Source of the DNA: Agromyces soli
GTDB lineage: Bacteria; Actinomycetota; Actinomycetes; Actinomycetales; Microbacteriaceae
Direction of reading: 5' to 3'
NCBI RefSeq assembly: GCF_022811605.1
Contig: NZ_CP094533.1
Coordinates: forward strand, 3,224,001 to 3,288,000
DNA length: 64,000 nucleotides
Shown: positions 8,283 through 16,713 of the stretch, in pieces
Layout of the letters: every line of letters begins with the position of its first letter
Position numbering within the stretch: the stretch's first letter is position 1
The notes under the pieces: model-generated
The model's database searches: none
What the model was told of the DNA's origin: nothing
The model's input: the letters and a program-made list of their open reading frames with translations, nothing else
Translations under genes and position numbers: made by a program

Positions 8283-9506
8283 GTGACAGACGCCGAGTAC
8301 GCAAGCCGCGACGACGGCCAGTTCATCAAGGTCATTGACGTCATCGAGGACGGATACGTCTTCTTTGGGAGGCTCACCAATGGGGGCAGTGCGCGGTTCT
8401 CGTTGCCCGAACCAGTGGGGCTCTCTCGTGGCGACATCATCTTCACCACAGAGGGGCGATGGTACCCGGCACCTGACACCGTCTGGCCGGAGGACGGCTC
8501 GGTCGGTGTGATCCGAAAGTTGCTTGATGACGGTGTCGCACTCGAAGGTGGCGCTGTAATACGTGTGTTGAAGGGCAAGCCATCAGTCGAGGTCGCCGTG
8601 GGGAACACCGTCGAATACAACGATATTGACGGCATAGTAAGGGTGATTTCGGACACGCCTCTTCGCTATCGAGATGCTGGCGTAGACGACGACTTACACG
8701 AGTATGTCATCGACCCTTCGGAGAATGGGCTCTCCTTCGATTCATTCGGCGGATACGAGGACGTCGTCTCGCGAGCGAAGGAGCTCATCGAGACACAGCT
8801 CGACCGCGCCGAAGAATTGAAGGCGATTGGCGCCAAGCCCGTGAAGGGCGTTATCTTCACGGGGGCGCCCGGCACAGGGAAGACGCACCTCGCCCGCATC
8901 ATCGCTCAGGTGTCTCGCGCGAAGTTCTACTTGGTGAGCGGTCCCTCAATCGTCAGCAAGTGGGTCGGCGACAGCGAAGAGACACTACGTCGACTGTTCG
9001 AAGAGGCGGCCAAGCAAGAGCGCGCCATCATCTTCTTCGACGAGATCGATAGCATCGCCGGCCGCCGTACAAACGACTCCAACGGAGAGTCCAAGCGCGT
9101 CGTGGCGCAGCTACTGACCCTGCTCGATGGATTCGAAGCAGAGAGCAACGTCATCGTGATCGCCGCGACCAACCGAGTCGAGGACATCGATGAGGCGTTG
9201 TTGCGACCAGGCCGATTCGACTGGGAGATTGACTTCCCCCTTCCCACCGTCGAAGACCGCTACAAGATCCTCCAAGTGCGCGCCGCGCGGCTGACAACGG
9301 TAGATCCGCTGCCGCTCGAGGACCTCGCAAAGCTGACCGATGGCTGGTCTGGCGCAATGTTGACGGCTATCTGGACTGAGGCTGCCCTAGTCGCGGCAGG
9401 CGATGGGCGCAAGGCAATTGCCGATGAGGACCTCGCACTCGCATTTGAGCGCGTGCGCACAAGGCCAACCCGCGTGCGGGCGGAAGGAAGTGATCGTGTC
9501 ACGTAG
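8283..9506 (+). CDS. AAA+ ATPase of the p97/Vps4/proteasomal-ATPase type
   Basis: 407 residues, GTG start preceded by GGAGGA. Residues 1-135 look like one or two small beta-barrel (OB/SH3-like) domains rich in short strands. A linker (FDSFGGYEDV, about 153-162) leads into one classical AAA+ module. Walker A is GAPGTGKT (194-201), the pore loop SKWVG (225-229), Walker B IIFFDE (249-254) and sensor-1 N297. Both second-region-of-homology arginines are present (R308, R311). It should therefore be an active hexameric remodeller or unfoldase of the Cdc48/PAN/Vps4 superclade. There is no protease domain, no zinc site and no HbYX tail, so neither FtsH nor a proteasome activator. It overlaps the next gene by 11 bp. 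Substrate unknown; the neighbour protein is the obvious partner. Confidence 0.9.
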   Translation: MTDAEYASRDDGQFIKVIDVIEDGYVFFGRLTNGGSARFSLPEPVGLSRGDIIFTTEGRWYPAPDTVWPEDGSVGVIRKLLDDGVALEGGAVIRVLKGKPSVEVAVGNTVEYNDIDGIVRVISDTPLRYRDAGVDDDLHEYVIDPSENGLSFDSFGGYEDVVSRAKELIETQLDRAEELKAIGAKPVKGVIFTGAPGTGKTHLARIIAQVSRAKFYLVSGPSIVSKWVGDSEETLRRLFEEAAKQERAIIFFDEIDSIAGRRTNDSNGESKRVVAQLLTLLDGFEAESNVIVIAATNRVEDIDEALLRPGRFDWEIDFPLPTVEDRYKILQVRAARLTTVDPLPLEDLAKLTDGWSGAMLTAIWTEAALVAAGDGRKAIADEDLALAFERVRTRPTRVRAEGSDRVT

Positions 9507-10890
9507 GTCGTGGATTCGGCATCCGCTGACTTCGTTCAAGGCATGGCGGTCTGACAGGCGCCTGCACGAGGCCGCCAACGAGACAAAGAACCGCCGACCG
9601 CTGCGCGAGTTCGTCTATCTCGATGCGGTCAGCCTTCACAGCCTCCTGGTATCGCAGAACGCAACCATCCCGCATGAGGTGTCTCAGGCGATCTCTCGAG
9701 CTGACGAGGCAGAGCTGAGTGGATCGGTTGGCACGAAACTAGGCTCTGAACTAGTAGGTGGAACTGCTCAACTGGACTCATCCACCCGCTATCAGACGAG
9801 CAATAGCAACAGCACGCAGAGCTCACGTAAGGCCGTCATTCAGACGCTGTTCAAAGAGCTGAGAGAGCTGCCGCTGGACTTTAAGCTCTCCGAGGATGGG
9901 GACCCGCCAACCCGCATCAACGACGTCCCGTCCATCGCCACAATCAACAACCCTCGTGCAGTAGAGGCCGGCTATTCCTTCATGCGGGGTACGTTGATCG
10001 AGGTCGACGTGACGCTTGCGGTCGACCCGGTCTTCAAGCTCGGATCGATGATGACAGAGTGGTCTGCCATGGCCGACGAGTTCCCAGCCATGTTTGGCTC
10101 GGGTGGCCTCCTAGGGTTTCTTCGCGACAGCGAGCCGATCATGAGGGTGCTCGACCGTTTCCTTGCGGGCCTCATCCCGATCAAGGCGACGGCGACGAAT
10201 CACGTCGTTGTCGAGGTTGAGGGGTGCGAGTACATCGTGCACAAGACTTCGATCGAGGGGCTCGAAGTGGACACGCATCCACTACACATCGCGGGAGTTA
10301 CCGAGCACATCGGCTATTGGAAAGACATTCGTCGCGTCCTCTTCTCCGGAGCACGATTCACTATCTTGGCTCGCGTTGCTCGAGACAACATCCAGAACTC
10401 CTGGACGCCCGTGAAGCTAGCGGACCTCTTCAGCGAGGTCGCCCCGGGCTTCGTCGACCAGATAAACGCGATCCGCTCGCCCACAGCGTCCGATTCGGCA
10501 ACAGGCTCCCAACTGGGGCAGCAGATCGCGTTCGACAAAGCGCTCGAGGCATACAAGACCGCGTTGCTACCCGAAGACGCAGACTGGAAGGACGACGATC
10601 AGGTAGCCCTCGCCAGGCTCAAGTCGAAGTTCGTAGGCGGCGCGACGGACGCGTCGATGCAGCGCAGAGCATTCGACGAGATCCGCGATCTGATTGTGGC
10701 GCGCTTCGAAATAGTTGCTCCAAAGCCAAAGCGCGATTTGAAAGTCCGGCAAGAGTGTCGCGCAAGTGCTGGACTGGAGCTGTTCCCCTCATTCGCGATC
10801 GACACTACGAGCCGGTCAGGATCGAATCCTCCGCCCATTCGACCGGTTGAACGGCTTCTCGATACGGAGATCATCGCAATCTATTGGTGA
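9496..10890 (+). CDS. DUF6414-like protein, partner of the AAA+ ATPase
   Basis: 464 residues from GTG 9496, chosen because AGGAAG (9485-9490) precedes it and it overlaps the AAA+ stop by 11 bp. The more upstream in-frame ATG lies deep in the AAA+ gene. After a basic N-terminal stretch, residues about 38-52 (REFVYLDAVSLHSLL) followed by an Ala/Ser/Thr/Gln-rich region match my memory of the DUF6414 family, whose function is unknown. No transmembrane segment, nuclease, protease or nucleotide-binding motif is visible. A helical region near residues 195-230 is hydrophobic (FGSGGLLGFLRD, RFLAGLIPIKA). It could be an effector, adaptor or substrate of the ATPase. The family call is from pattern memory, not from a search. 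Confidence 0.72.
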   Translation: MSRRSWIRHPLTSFKAWRSDRRLHEAANETKNRRPLREFVYLDAVSLHSLLVSQNATIPHEVSQAISRADEAELSGSVGTKLGSELVGGTAQLDSSTRYQTSNSNSTQSSRKAVIQTLFKELRELPLDFKLSEDGDPPTRINDVPSIATINNPRAVEAGYSFMRGTLIEVDVTLAVDPVFKLGSMMTEWSAMADEFPAMFGSGGLLGFLRDSEPIMRVLDRFLAGLIPIKATATNHVVVEVEGCEYIVHKTSIEGLEVDTHPLHIAGVTEHIGYWKDIRRVLFSGARFTILARVARDNIQNSWTPVKLADLFSEVAPGFVDQINAIRSPTASDSATGSQLGQQIAFDKALEAYKTALLPEDADWKDDDQVALARLKSKFVGGATDASMQRRAFDEIRDLIVARFEIVAPKPKRDLKVRQECRASAGLELFPSFAIDTTSRSGSNPPPIRPVERLLDTEIIAIYW

Positions 10891-11121
10891 TGAGACAGCC
10901 GGGCTTCGAATCACGCCTTCGAGGCCCATGGCTTGTTGTCGGTACGGACATCGATGACCACCATCGGCTCCTCGCCGGCGAGCTTCAACTCACCGATGAT
11001 GCGATCCACCTTTGCTCGTCTTCTGAGAGACACCGAGCCGCGCCGGATTCCATAACCTATCCGTCTTTCAAACACAGCGCGTCAAGCCCGACTCACGCGC
11101 ATAGAGGGCGCCACCTCCAGC

Positions 11122-11167
11122 CGACGGGGATCGCCACAGGCAGCCCGCACCTGTGGCGATCCCGTCG
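11122..11167. terminator. Strong inverted repeat between convergent cargo operon and integrase
   Basis: Arms 11122-11140 and 11150-11167 pair over 18 bases with one bulge around a 9-base loop. The repeat lies between the end of the DUF6414-like gene (+) and the end of the integrase (-). It is probably a bidirectional terminator. The rest of 10891-11182 holds no convincing gene. Confidence 0.6.
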
Positions 11168-11182
11168 CTCGATCACCGAGCA

Positions 11183-12359
11183 CTAGTCCTTCGAGAACGC
11201 CCGCTCCAGCATCTCGCGGTGACCGGGTTCACCATCTCGCTGCGGCAAATATAGTGCTGGATCGTGATTCTCGGGCCCGTGTAGCCGAGTAGTTCGGCAG
11301 CGAGTTCGACGCCGGCCTGTTCATTGATCGCGGTCGCGACGGTGCGGCGGAACATGTGCGGGGTCACCCCGGTGATTCCCGCAAGGTCCAGCACGTGCCG
11401 AAGCTGACGGCGCACGTTGTTCGTGGTCAGCGGAGTTCCCTCGCGGCTGCAGAACAACAGGGCGTCGAGCGAGGATTTTTCCAGGCGTGTCAGGCGCCGC
11501 CTCACAGCTTCTGCGGTGAACGACGGGATCGACACGTCCTCCGCGACTTGGCTGTCTTCGGGTGGTCCTGCTGCGTGGTCGCCTCGCCGCGGTGGCTGAC
11601 GCTCGTGCCGGTGATCCGGATGGACGGAGTCGGGCTGGTGACGTCGATGTCGCGGCAACGGATGGCGAGGACCTCGCCGATGCGGGCGGAGGTTCCGAGC
11701 ATGGCCTCGACGATCGCGCCGAGCTGTCCGTCGGGCTTCGGTCCGGAGATCGAGCGCCCGGCCTCCCAGAACGCGATCGCCGTGCGGATCGCATTCACCT
11801 CCGCAGGCGTCAGCGCATTCGGCGTCGACGCCGGACAGTGTAGCCGCGAGACGTGGTCCATAGGGTTCCGCGGCAGCACCTCATGCCTGACGGCGAGACC
11901 GAGCGCGAGCCGGAGCACGACGCGGGCCTGCTTGGCACGGTTGTAACTCTGCTTCGCGAGTTGCTTGAGGAAGTGGTCGCAGCGGGCGACACCGATCTCC
12001 CGCAGGGTCAGGTTCCCGAAGGCGGGCATGACGAGGGTCTGAATGTTTCGCTCATACAGCTGCAGGGTGCGCTTCGACAGGCGGTTTTCGAGTGCGAAGT
12101 CTTCGAGCCAGTACGCGACCAGGTCGGGGAACGGGCTGTCCGGGGTGAGCGCCGAGGACGACGGCTGGAAGAGGATCCGGTCGGCGAGCTTAGCCTTCAG
12201 CGCACGCTCGGCGGACTTCCGTGTGTCCCCGGTTGCTTGGACGAGCCGAGTCTTGCCATCCCAGTCGCGGTAGCGGGCACGCGCGACGACGCGTCCATTC
12301 GGGCTCGTGAGGAAGCCGACGTCGCCGAAGGTACCGATGGTCAGGCGTTGCCAGCTCAT
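11183..12359 (-). pseudogene. Tyrosine-recombinase integrase with two single-base frameshifts
   Basis: Reads as one phage-type integrase of about 390 residues only if two missing bases are restored. The first frame (12359 to about 11536) holds the N-terminal arm-binding part, an SAM-like core-binding domain and the first catalytic Arg (SARIGEVL). A lost base near 11535-11536 shifts to a second frame carrying HMFRRT (the HxxR box) and the nucleophile Tyr in IQHYI. Another lost base near 11215-11219 shifts the tail, whose natural end EMLERAFSKD is readable in the third frame with TAG at 11183-11185. All visible catalytic residues are conserved, so decay is recent, or these are sequencing errors. 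It lies next to its tRNA-Pro target, as expected. Confidence 0.85.
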
Positions 12360-12363
12360 CGCG

Positions 12364-12624
12364 TCACTTCTGGCCCGCGGCAGGTGCGTCGCGCTGCTGC
12401 TCGATTCAGATCCGCACGTCCGAGAGCGCGAACTCCAGATGCTTCCTGAAGCGATACGCTCGCGGACCTAGGCCACGGGTGCGCCAGTCGTAGACGGTGG
12501 AGACGGGCACGCCCAGGTACGCGGCGAGCTCGCCGACGTCGAGCAGCGGCTCCAGGGCCCAGGAGTTGTCGGTCGGGCTGTGTTCGGTGTCCATATCGAA
12601 CAGGTGCGACTCGCTCCCACCCAC
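12364..12624 (-). pseudogene. Excisionase-like HTH gene interrupted by in-frame TGA
   Basis: Residues LLDVGELAAYLGVPVSTVYD with following WRTRGLGPRAYRF are a MerR/excisionase-type HTH (HTH_17) as carried by actinobacterial integrative elements. The frame stops at TGA 12406-12408. Continuing in frame gives IEQQRDAPAAGQK and a second stop at 12364-12366, four bases before the integrase ATG. Family members usually have Trp or Leu at this point (SDVxxWxxxQR), so TGG to TGA is likely. The start is GTG 12624 or ATG 12594; neither has a clear ribosome site. The truncated 72-residue product may still bind DNA. Confidence 0.7.
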
Positions 12625-12736
12625 GGATCGGGAGCAACCGGCACGGTCGCTCCCCTACCGGAGCGCGGCGGCCCACAAGGGCCGCGAGGGCGTCAGAGTG
12701 ATGGGTTTTCGATGACCGAACCACATCCACCTACAG

Positions 12737-12769
12737 AAAAAGTCCCGGAAACCCTTGAGTTTCCGGGAC
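12737..12769 (-). terminator. Intrinsic terminator of tRNA-Pro (element-derived)
   Basis: 11-bp stem GTCCCGGAAAC/GTTTCCGGGAC (12742-12769) with a 6-base loop, followed by T5 on the minus strand. It lies directly after the tRNA gene but inside the element boundary, so it was probably brought in with the attP arm. Confidence 0.8.
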
Positions 12770-12774
12770 CTTTC

Positions 12775-12850
<76 letters not shown>

Positions 12851-12957
12851 ATGCTCCGGCGATTCCGCCGAGGCAACTTGACCATCATAGCGGGTTCCGG
12901 AGGCCCCTTCGTGCACACCCGGCGGAGGCATCCGGCGTGAGCGCGAACCGGCGCGAC

Positions 12958-13647
12958 TCAGTCGCGCCGCACCGCCGGCTCCCCCACGAGGAACGGCCGC
13001 GCCGCGTCCAGCACCGCTCGCGGATCGTCGGCCCAGAACCGTACCACCTCGACCTCGTGGGCGCCGCCGCGCGGTGCGGGCCCCGGGAGCCGCACCGTCG
13101 TGGGCCGTTCGAGCACGAGCTCCAGGTTGGTCTCGTCCTGCTGCCGCACCGCGAGCACGCCGTCGGCCACACGCGGCGACTTCGGTTCGTCGACGTGCTT
13201 CGTGATCGCGACGGAGGCGATGTCGTCCCAGCCGAGGGCTACGTCGAGCTCGAGCCCCTGCCGCACCCGGATCCCCTCCAGGCCGACGGTGTGCGGGCGC
13301 GTCAGCATCGCGCAGAGCAGCCCGAGCATCCACGTCACGCCCCAGACGCCGAGCACGAGCATCGCGATGCGCACGGGCGGCCAGCGGTGCACGATCAGGT
13401 CGATGATCGGGATCTCGACGGCCGAGAGCACGATGAAGATCCAGAGCACCGTCAGCACGGGCTTGTGGTAGCCGACGCCGACCGCACCGGGCGCGATCGC
13501 CGGGCGTCGCGCAAGGAAGCGCCAGAGGCTCTCGTACACCCGCAGCTCCAGCATGAGCGCGCGCTTCAGCACGCCGCCAGTGCGAGCCAGGATCGAGGAA
13601 CGGTTCGACGGGGCGGTGATTCGCTCGCCGGCCTCCGACCCGCTCAC
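12958..13647 (-). CDS. Two-helix membrane protein of unknown function
   Basis: 229 residues from GTG 13647, which overlaps the MarR stop (GTGA). A basic N-terminal cytosolic part is followed by two transmembrane helices (about 65-85 and 90-112) and a C-terminal soluble domain of about 115 residues. That domain has the strand pattern of a small PH-like fold (VGLEGIRVRQG, LGWDDIASVAI). No catalytic motif is seen. Coupling to a MarR regulator suggests it is made under that regulator's control. Confidence 0.7.
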   Translation of the reverse strand: MSGSEAGERITAPSNRSSILARTGGVLKRALMLELRVYESLWRFLARRPAIAPGAVGVGYHKPVLTVLWIFIVLSAVEIPIIDLIVHRWPPVRIAMLVLGVWGVTWMLGLLCAMLTRPHTVGLEGIRVRQGLELDVALGWDDIASVAITKHVDEPKSPRVADGVLAVRQQDETNLELVLERPTTVRLPGPAPRGGAHEVEVVRFWADDPRAVLDAARPFLVGEPAVRRD

Positions 13648-14090
13648 GACTCCGCCTCCCGCGCCTCGGCGACGAGCACGGCCAGGCGGTCGGCGATCGC
13701 CGCGACGCCGCGCTCCACCGCGGCCCGCTCCCCCGGATCGACGGCGTCGAGCAGCGTCGCCGACAGTGCGGCGTGGTCGCGCTGCATCTGCGCCATCGTC
13801 TGCTCGGCCGTCGCACTGAGCTCGACGAGCACCGCCCGACGGTCGTTCGGGTGCGGTGCGCGGTGGACGTGGCCGGATGCCTCGAGCGCATCCACGAGCC
13901 CGGTGACGTTCCTCGGGCTGACTTCGAGCGCCGACGCGAGCGCCTGCTGCGTCATCGGCCCGCTGTGCTGGAGCACCCAGAGCACGCGCACGCGGGCGCT
14001 GGTGAGGCCGGTGCCGGCGAACGCTCGGGCCATGTCGTGCTGGAAGAGCTCGCCGATCTGCAGCAGCCGGTCGAGGATCGTGACGTTCAT
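13644..14090 (-). CDS. MarR-family transcriptional regulator
   Basis: A 148-residue winged-helix dimer protein. The DNA-binding part is MTQQALASALEVSPRNVTGL with a wing around HPNDRRAVLVELSATA. MarR proteins release DNA on binding phenolic or other small ligands. It starts at ATG 14090, immediately next to an inverted repeat in the gap shared with a divergent GNAT gene, and overlaps the membrane-protein gene downstream. Autoregulation and control of both neighbours are likely. Confidence 0.92.
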   Translation of the reverse strand: MNVTILDRLLQIGELFQHDMARAFAGTGLTSARVRVLWVLQHSGPMTQQALASALEVSPRNVTGLVDALEASGHVHRAPHPNDRRAVLVELSATAEQTMAQMQRDHAALSATLLDAVDPGERAAVERGVAAIADRLAVLVAEAREAES

Positions 14091-14094
14091 ACCA

Positions 14095-14123
14095 TGAAGG
14101 TACTACATCATTACCTGACTTCA
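14095..14123. promoter_or_regulatory. Candidate MarR operator
   Basis: GGTA (14099-14102) and TACC (14112-14115), with TGAAG/CTTCA outside (14095-14099, 14119-14123), lie directly upstream of the MarR start and in the intergenic region shared with the divergent GNAT gene. The size suits a MarR dimer. Confidence 0.45.
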
Positions 14124-14163
14124 CGATATCCGCGCCGTCGGACCCACCCGCTAGCGTGACGGC

Positions 14164-14775
14164 ATGGCCACCGTGATTCCGACGACGCATCCGAGCCTCA
14201 CCGTCATCCCCGCCGACGAGGCGCCCTTCGCCGACGTCGAGGCGGTGTTCGGCACCAAGGGCGACCCCGCCACCTGCTGGTGCCAGTGGTACAAGATCCC
14301 CGGCCGGGACTGGCGCGAGGTCGGCACCGAGACGCTGCACGACCGACTCGAAGCCCAGCTCGCCGACGACGGCCCCGGGCCCGGCCTGCTCGCCTACGAC
14401 GGCGAGACCCCCGTCGGCTGGTGCGCGGTCGAGCCGCGACCGGCGCTCTCCCGTGTCGCGCGAAGCACGCTCGTCCGCAACGGCACGGCGCAGCCGGAGC
14501 TCGCCGACGAGAGCGTGTGGGCCGTGAGCTGCTTCGTGGTCCCCCGTGCGCACCGCCGTCGCGGAGTCGGGGCCGCCCTCGCCGAGGCGGCCGTCGCGTA
14601 CGCGCGCGAGCACGGCGCCCGGGTGCTGGAGGCGTACGCCGTCGACCCGAGCGCGAAGAGCACGGTGTCGGCCGCCGAGCTCTTCCACGGCACGGTGTCG
14701 ATGTTCGCGGGGGCCGGCTTCGCCGAGGTGGGCCGCCCCTCGCCGAGCCGCGCGGTCATGCAGCTCGAGTTCTGA
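14164..14775 (+). CDS. GNAT-family N-acetyltransferase
   Basis: 203 residues. The acetyl-CoA binding motif A is present (SCFVVPRAHRRRGVGAALAE, R/Q-x-x-G-x-G/A type), followed by the alpha-helix and a C-terminal beta strand of the GNAT fold. An N-terminal CWCQWYK segment is typical of a subgroup of uncharacterised actinobacterial GNATs. The acceptor substrate is unknown. It is divergent from the MarR gene with 73 bp between them and possibly co-regulated. Confidence 0.85.
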   Translation: MATVIPTTHPSLTVIPADEAPFADVEAVFGTKGDPATCWCQWYKIPGRDWREVGTETLHDRLEAQLADDGPGPGLLAYDGETPVGWCAVEPRPALSRVARSTLVRNGTAQPELADESVWAVSCFVVPRAHRRRGVGAALAEAAVAYAREHGARVLEAYAVDPSAKSTVSAAELFHGTVSMFAGAGFAEVGRPSPSRAVMQLEF

Positions 14776-14796
14776 ACCCCTGCGGCATCCGCACGG

Positions 14797-15033
14797 TCAG
14801 CGCTCCTCGATCCGCACCCGTTTGATGCGCGACGTCTCGCCGCGCACGATCACGACATCGCGCCGCGGCACGCCGAAGTGCGCGGCGAGCGCCTGGATCA
14901 CGCCGGCGTTCGCCGCGCCGTCCACCGCCCGCTCGCGCACGAACACCGTGAGCGCCGCCGCCGGATCCTCCGGCGACGGCTCCACGAGCGGACCCTTGCG
15001 GCTGCCCGGCTTCACCCGAACCGTGAGTTCCAT
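14797..15033 (-). CDS. DUF167 (YggU) family protein
   Basis: A 78-residue small alpha/beta protein with the family pattern VRVKPGSRK at the N-terminus and DGAANAGVIQALAAHFGVPR in the middle. The biochemical role is unknown across the family. It is placed directly after der on the same strand with 41 bp between them. The ATG at 15033 has no strong ribosome site, so it may depend on readthrough from der. Confidence 0.85.
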   Translation of the reverse strand: MELTVRVKPGSRKGPLVEPSPEDPAAALTVFVRERAVDGAANAGVIQALAAHFGVPRRDVVIVRGETSRIKRVRIEER

Positions 15034-15074
15034 CGGCGAGACGACGCAGCAGCGACCGCGAGCAGCGCTGCGGC

Positions 15075-16586
15075 TCAGCGCCGCTGGCGCTTCTCCCGCA
15101 CCCGCATGTTCACGACGATCGGGCTGCCCTCGAAGCCGTAGATCTCGCGCAGGCGCCGCTGGATGAACCGGCGGTAGCCCGGGTCGAGGAAGCCGGTCGT
15201 GAACAGCACGAAGGTCGGCGGCCGGGTCGAGACCTGGGTACCGAACAGGATGCGCGGCTGCTTGCCGCCGCGCACCGGGTGCGGGTGCTCCTGCGTGAGC
15301 TCGGTGAGGAAGGCGTTGAACTTGCCCGTCGGAATACGGGTGTCCCACGACTCGAGCGCGGTCTCGAGGGCGGGCACGAGCTTCTCGAGGTGGCGGCCGG
15401 TGCGCGCCGAGATGTTGACGCGGGGCGCCCACGCGACGTGGTGCAGGTCCTGCTCGATCTCGCGCTCGAGGTAGCGGCGGCGGTCGTCGTCGAGCAGGTC
15501 CCACTTGTTGTAGGCGAGCACGAGCGCGCGGCCCGATTCGAGCACGAGGTCGATGATGCGCACGTCCTGCTCCGAGATTGGCTGCGAGACGTCGAGCACG
15601 ACGATCGCGACCTCCGCCTTCTCGAGCGCGGCCTGGGTGCGGAGCGAGGCGTAGAAGTCGGCGCCCTGCTGCAGGTGCACGCGACGGCGGATCCCGGCGG
15701 TGTCGACGAAGCGCCACACCTTGCCGGCGAGCTCGATCTGCTCGTCGACCGGGTCGCGCGTGGTGCCGGCGAGCTCGTTGACGACGACGCGCTCCTCGCG
15801 CGCGGTCTTGTTCAGCAGGCTCGACTTGCCGACGTTCGGGCGGCCGACGATCGCCACGCGGCGGGGGCCGCCGATCTCCTGCTTCGCGACGGCCGAGACC
15901 TCGGGCAGCACCTTGAAGACCGACTCGAGGAGGTCGGCGACGCCGCGGCCGTGCAGGGCGGAGACGGGGTGCGGTTCGCCGAGGCCGAGGTTCCACAGCG
16001 CGGCGGCCTCGGGCTCCTGGCGGGCGTCGTCCACCTTGTTCGCCACGAGGAAGACGGGCTTCTTCGTCTTGCGCAGCAGGCGCACGACGTGCTCGTCGGT
16101 CGAGGTGGCGCCGACGGTCGCGTCGACGACGAAGAGCACCACGTCGCTGAGGTCGATCGCGACCTCCGCCTGTGCGGCGACGGAGGCGTCGATGCCCTTG
16201 GCGTCGGGCTCCCACCCGCCGGTGTCGACGAGGGTGAAGCGGCGGTCGAGCCACTCGCCCTTGTACGAGACGCGGTCGCGGGTGACGCCGGGGGTGTCCT
16301 CGACGACGGCCTCGCGGCGGCCGAGGATACGGTTCACGAGCGCCGACTTGCCGACGTTCGGGCGGCCGACGATGGCGATGACCGGCAGCGCCGGGAGGTA
16401 GTGGACGCCGTCCTCACCCTCCTCGGAGAGCTCGAGCAGGTCGAGGTCCTCCTCGTCGAGCTCGTAGTCGTCGAGGCCGCTGCGAAGCGCGGCGGCCCGC
16501 TGCTCGGCAAGGTCGTCGTCGACGTCGGCGAGGCGCTCGGCGAGGTCGTCGTCGTGGGCCTCGAACTCGTCGTCGTGGTCGCTCAT
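15075..16586 (-). CDS. der: GTPase Der (EngA), 50S ribosome assembly
   Basis: 503 residues with two tandem GTPase domains, each with GRPNVGKS (first at 74-81), DTxG switch II, and NKVD/NKWD specificity motifs, and a C-terminal KH-like domain. Der acts in late assembly of the large ribosomal subunit. It starts at ATG 16586 after AGGAGA. The first about 65 residues are a very acidic extension, as in other actinobacterial Der proteins. Cmk and Der are near neighbours in many actinobacteria; here an insertion of a two-component system and a GAP protein separates them. Confidence 0.97.
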   Translation of the reverse strand: MSDHDDEFEAHDDDLAERLADVDDDLAEQRAAALRSGLDDYELDEEDLDLLELSEEGEDGVHYLPALPVIAIVGRPNVGKSALVNRILGRREAVVEDTPGVTRDRVSYKGEWLDRRFTLVDTGGWEPDAKGIDASVAAQAEVAIDLSDVVLFVVDATVGATSTDEHVVRLLRKTKKPVFLVANKVDDARQEPEAAALWNLGLGEPHPVSALHGRGVADLLESVFKVLPEVSAVAKQEIGGPRRVAIVGRPNVGKSSLLNKTAREERVVVNELAGTTRDPVDEQIELAGKVWRFVDTAGIRRRVHLQQGADFYASLRTQAALEKAEVAIVVLDVSQPISEQDVRIIDLVLESGRALVLAYNKWDLLDDDRRRYLEREIEQDLHHVAWAPRVNISARTGRHLEKLVPALETALESWDTRIPTGKFNAFLTELTQEHPHPVRGGKQPRILFGTQVSTRPPTFVLFTTGFLDPGYRRFIQRRLREIYGFEGSPIVVNMRVREKRQRR

Positions 16587-16713
16587 GGGGTCTCCTGGAA
16601 ACGTCGTGGGCGCGATCGCGCGCCCTCTAGTCTGCCGTACCCGAGCTGGGAAGGCCGGATGCCCCGTCGGAACGACCGTCGGAGGCCGTCCGCGGGGCGT
16701 CGCCGAACGGGTC

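Noticed and set aside
10911..11075. Minus-strand 54-codon frame (contains KVDRIIGELKLAGEEPMVVI)
   Set aside because: Looks mildly protein-like but lacks a ribosome site and any family I know; could be a gene remnant in the element. Not reported as a gene.
11183..12359. Programmed frameshifting in the integrase
   Set aside because: Two separate single-base losses without slippery sequences or downstream structures are better explained by mutation or sequencing error.
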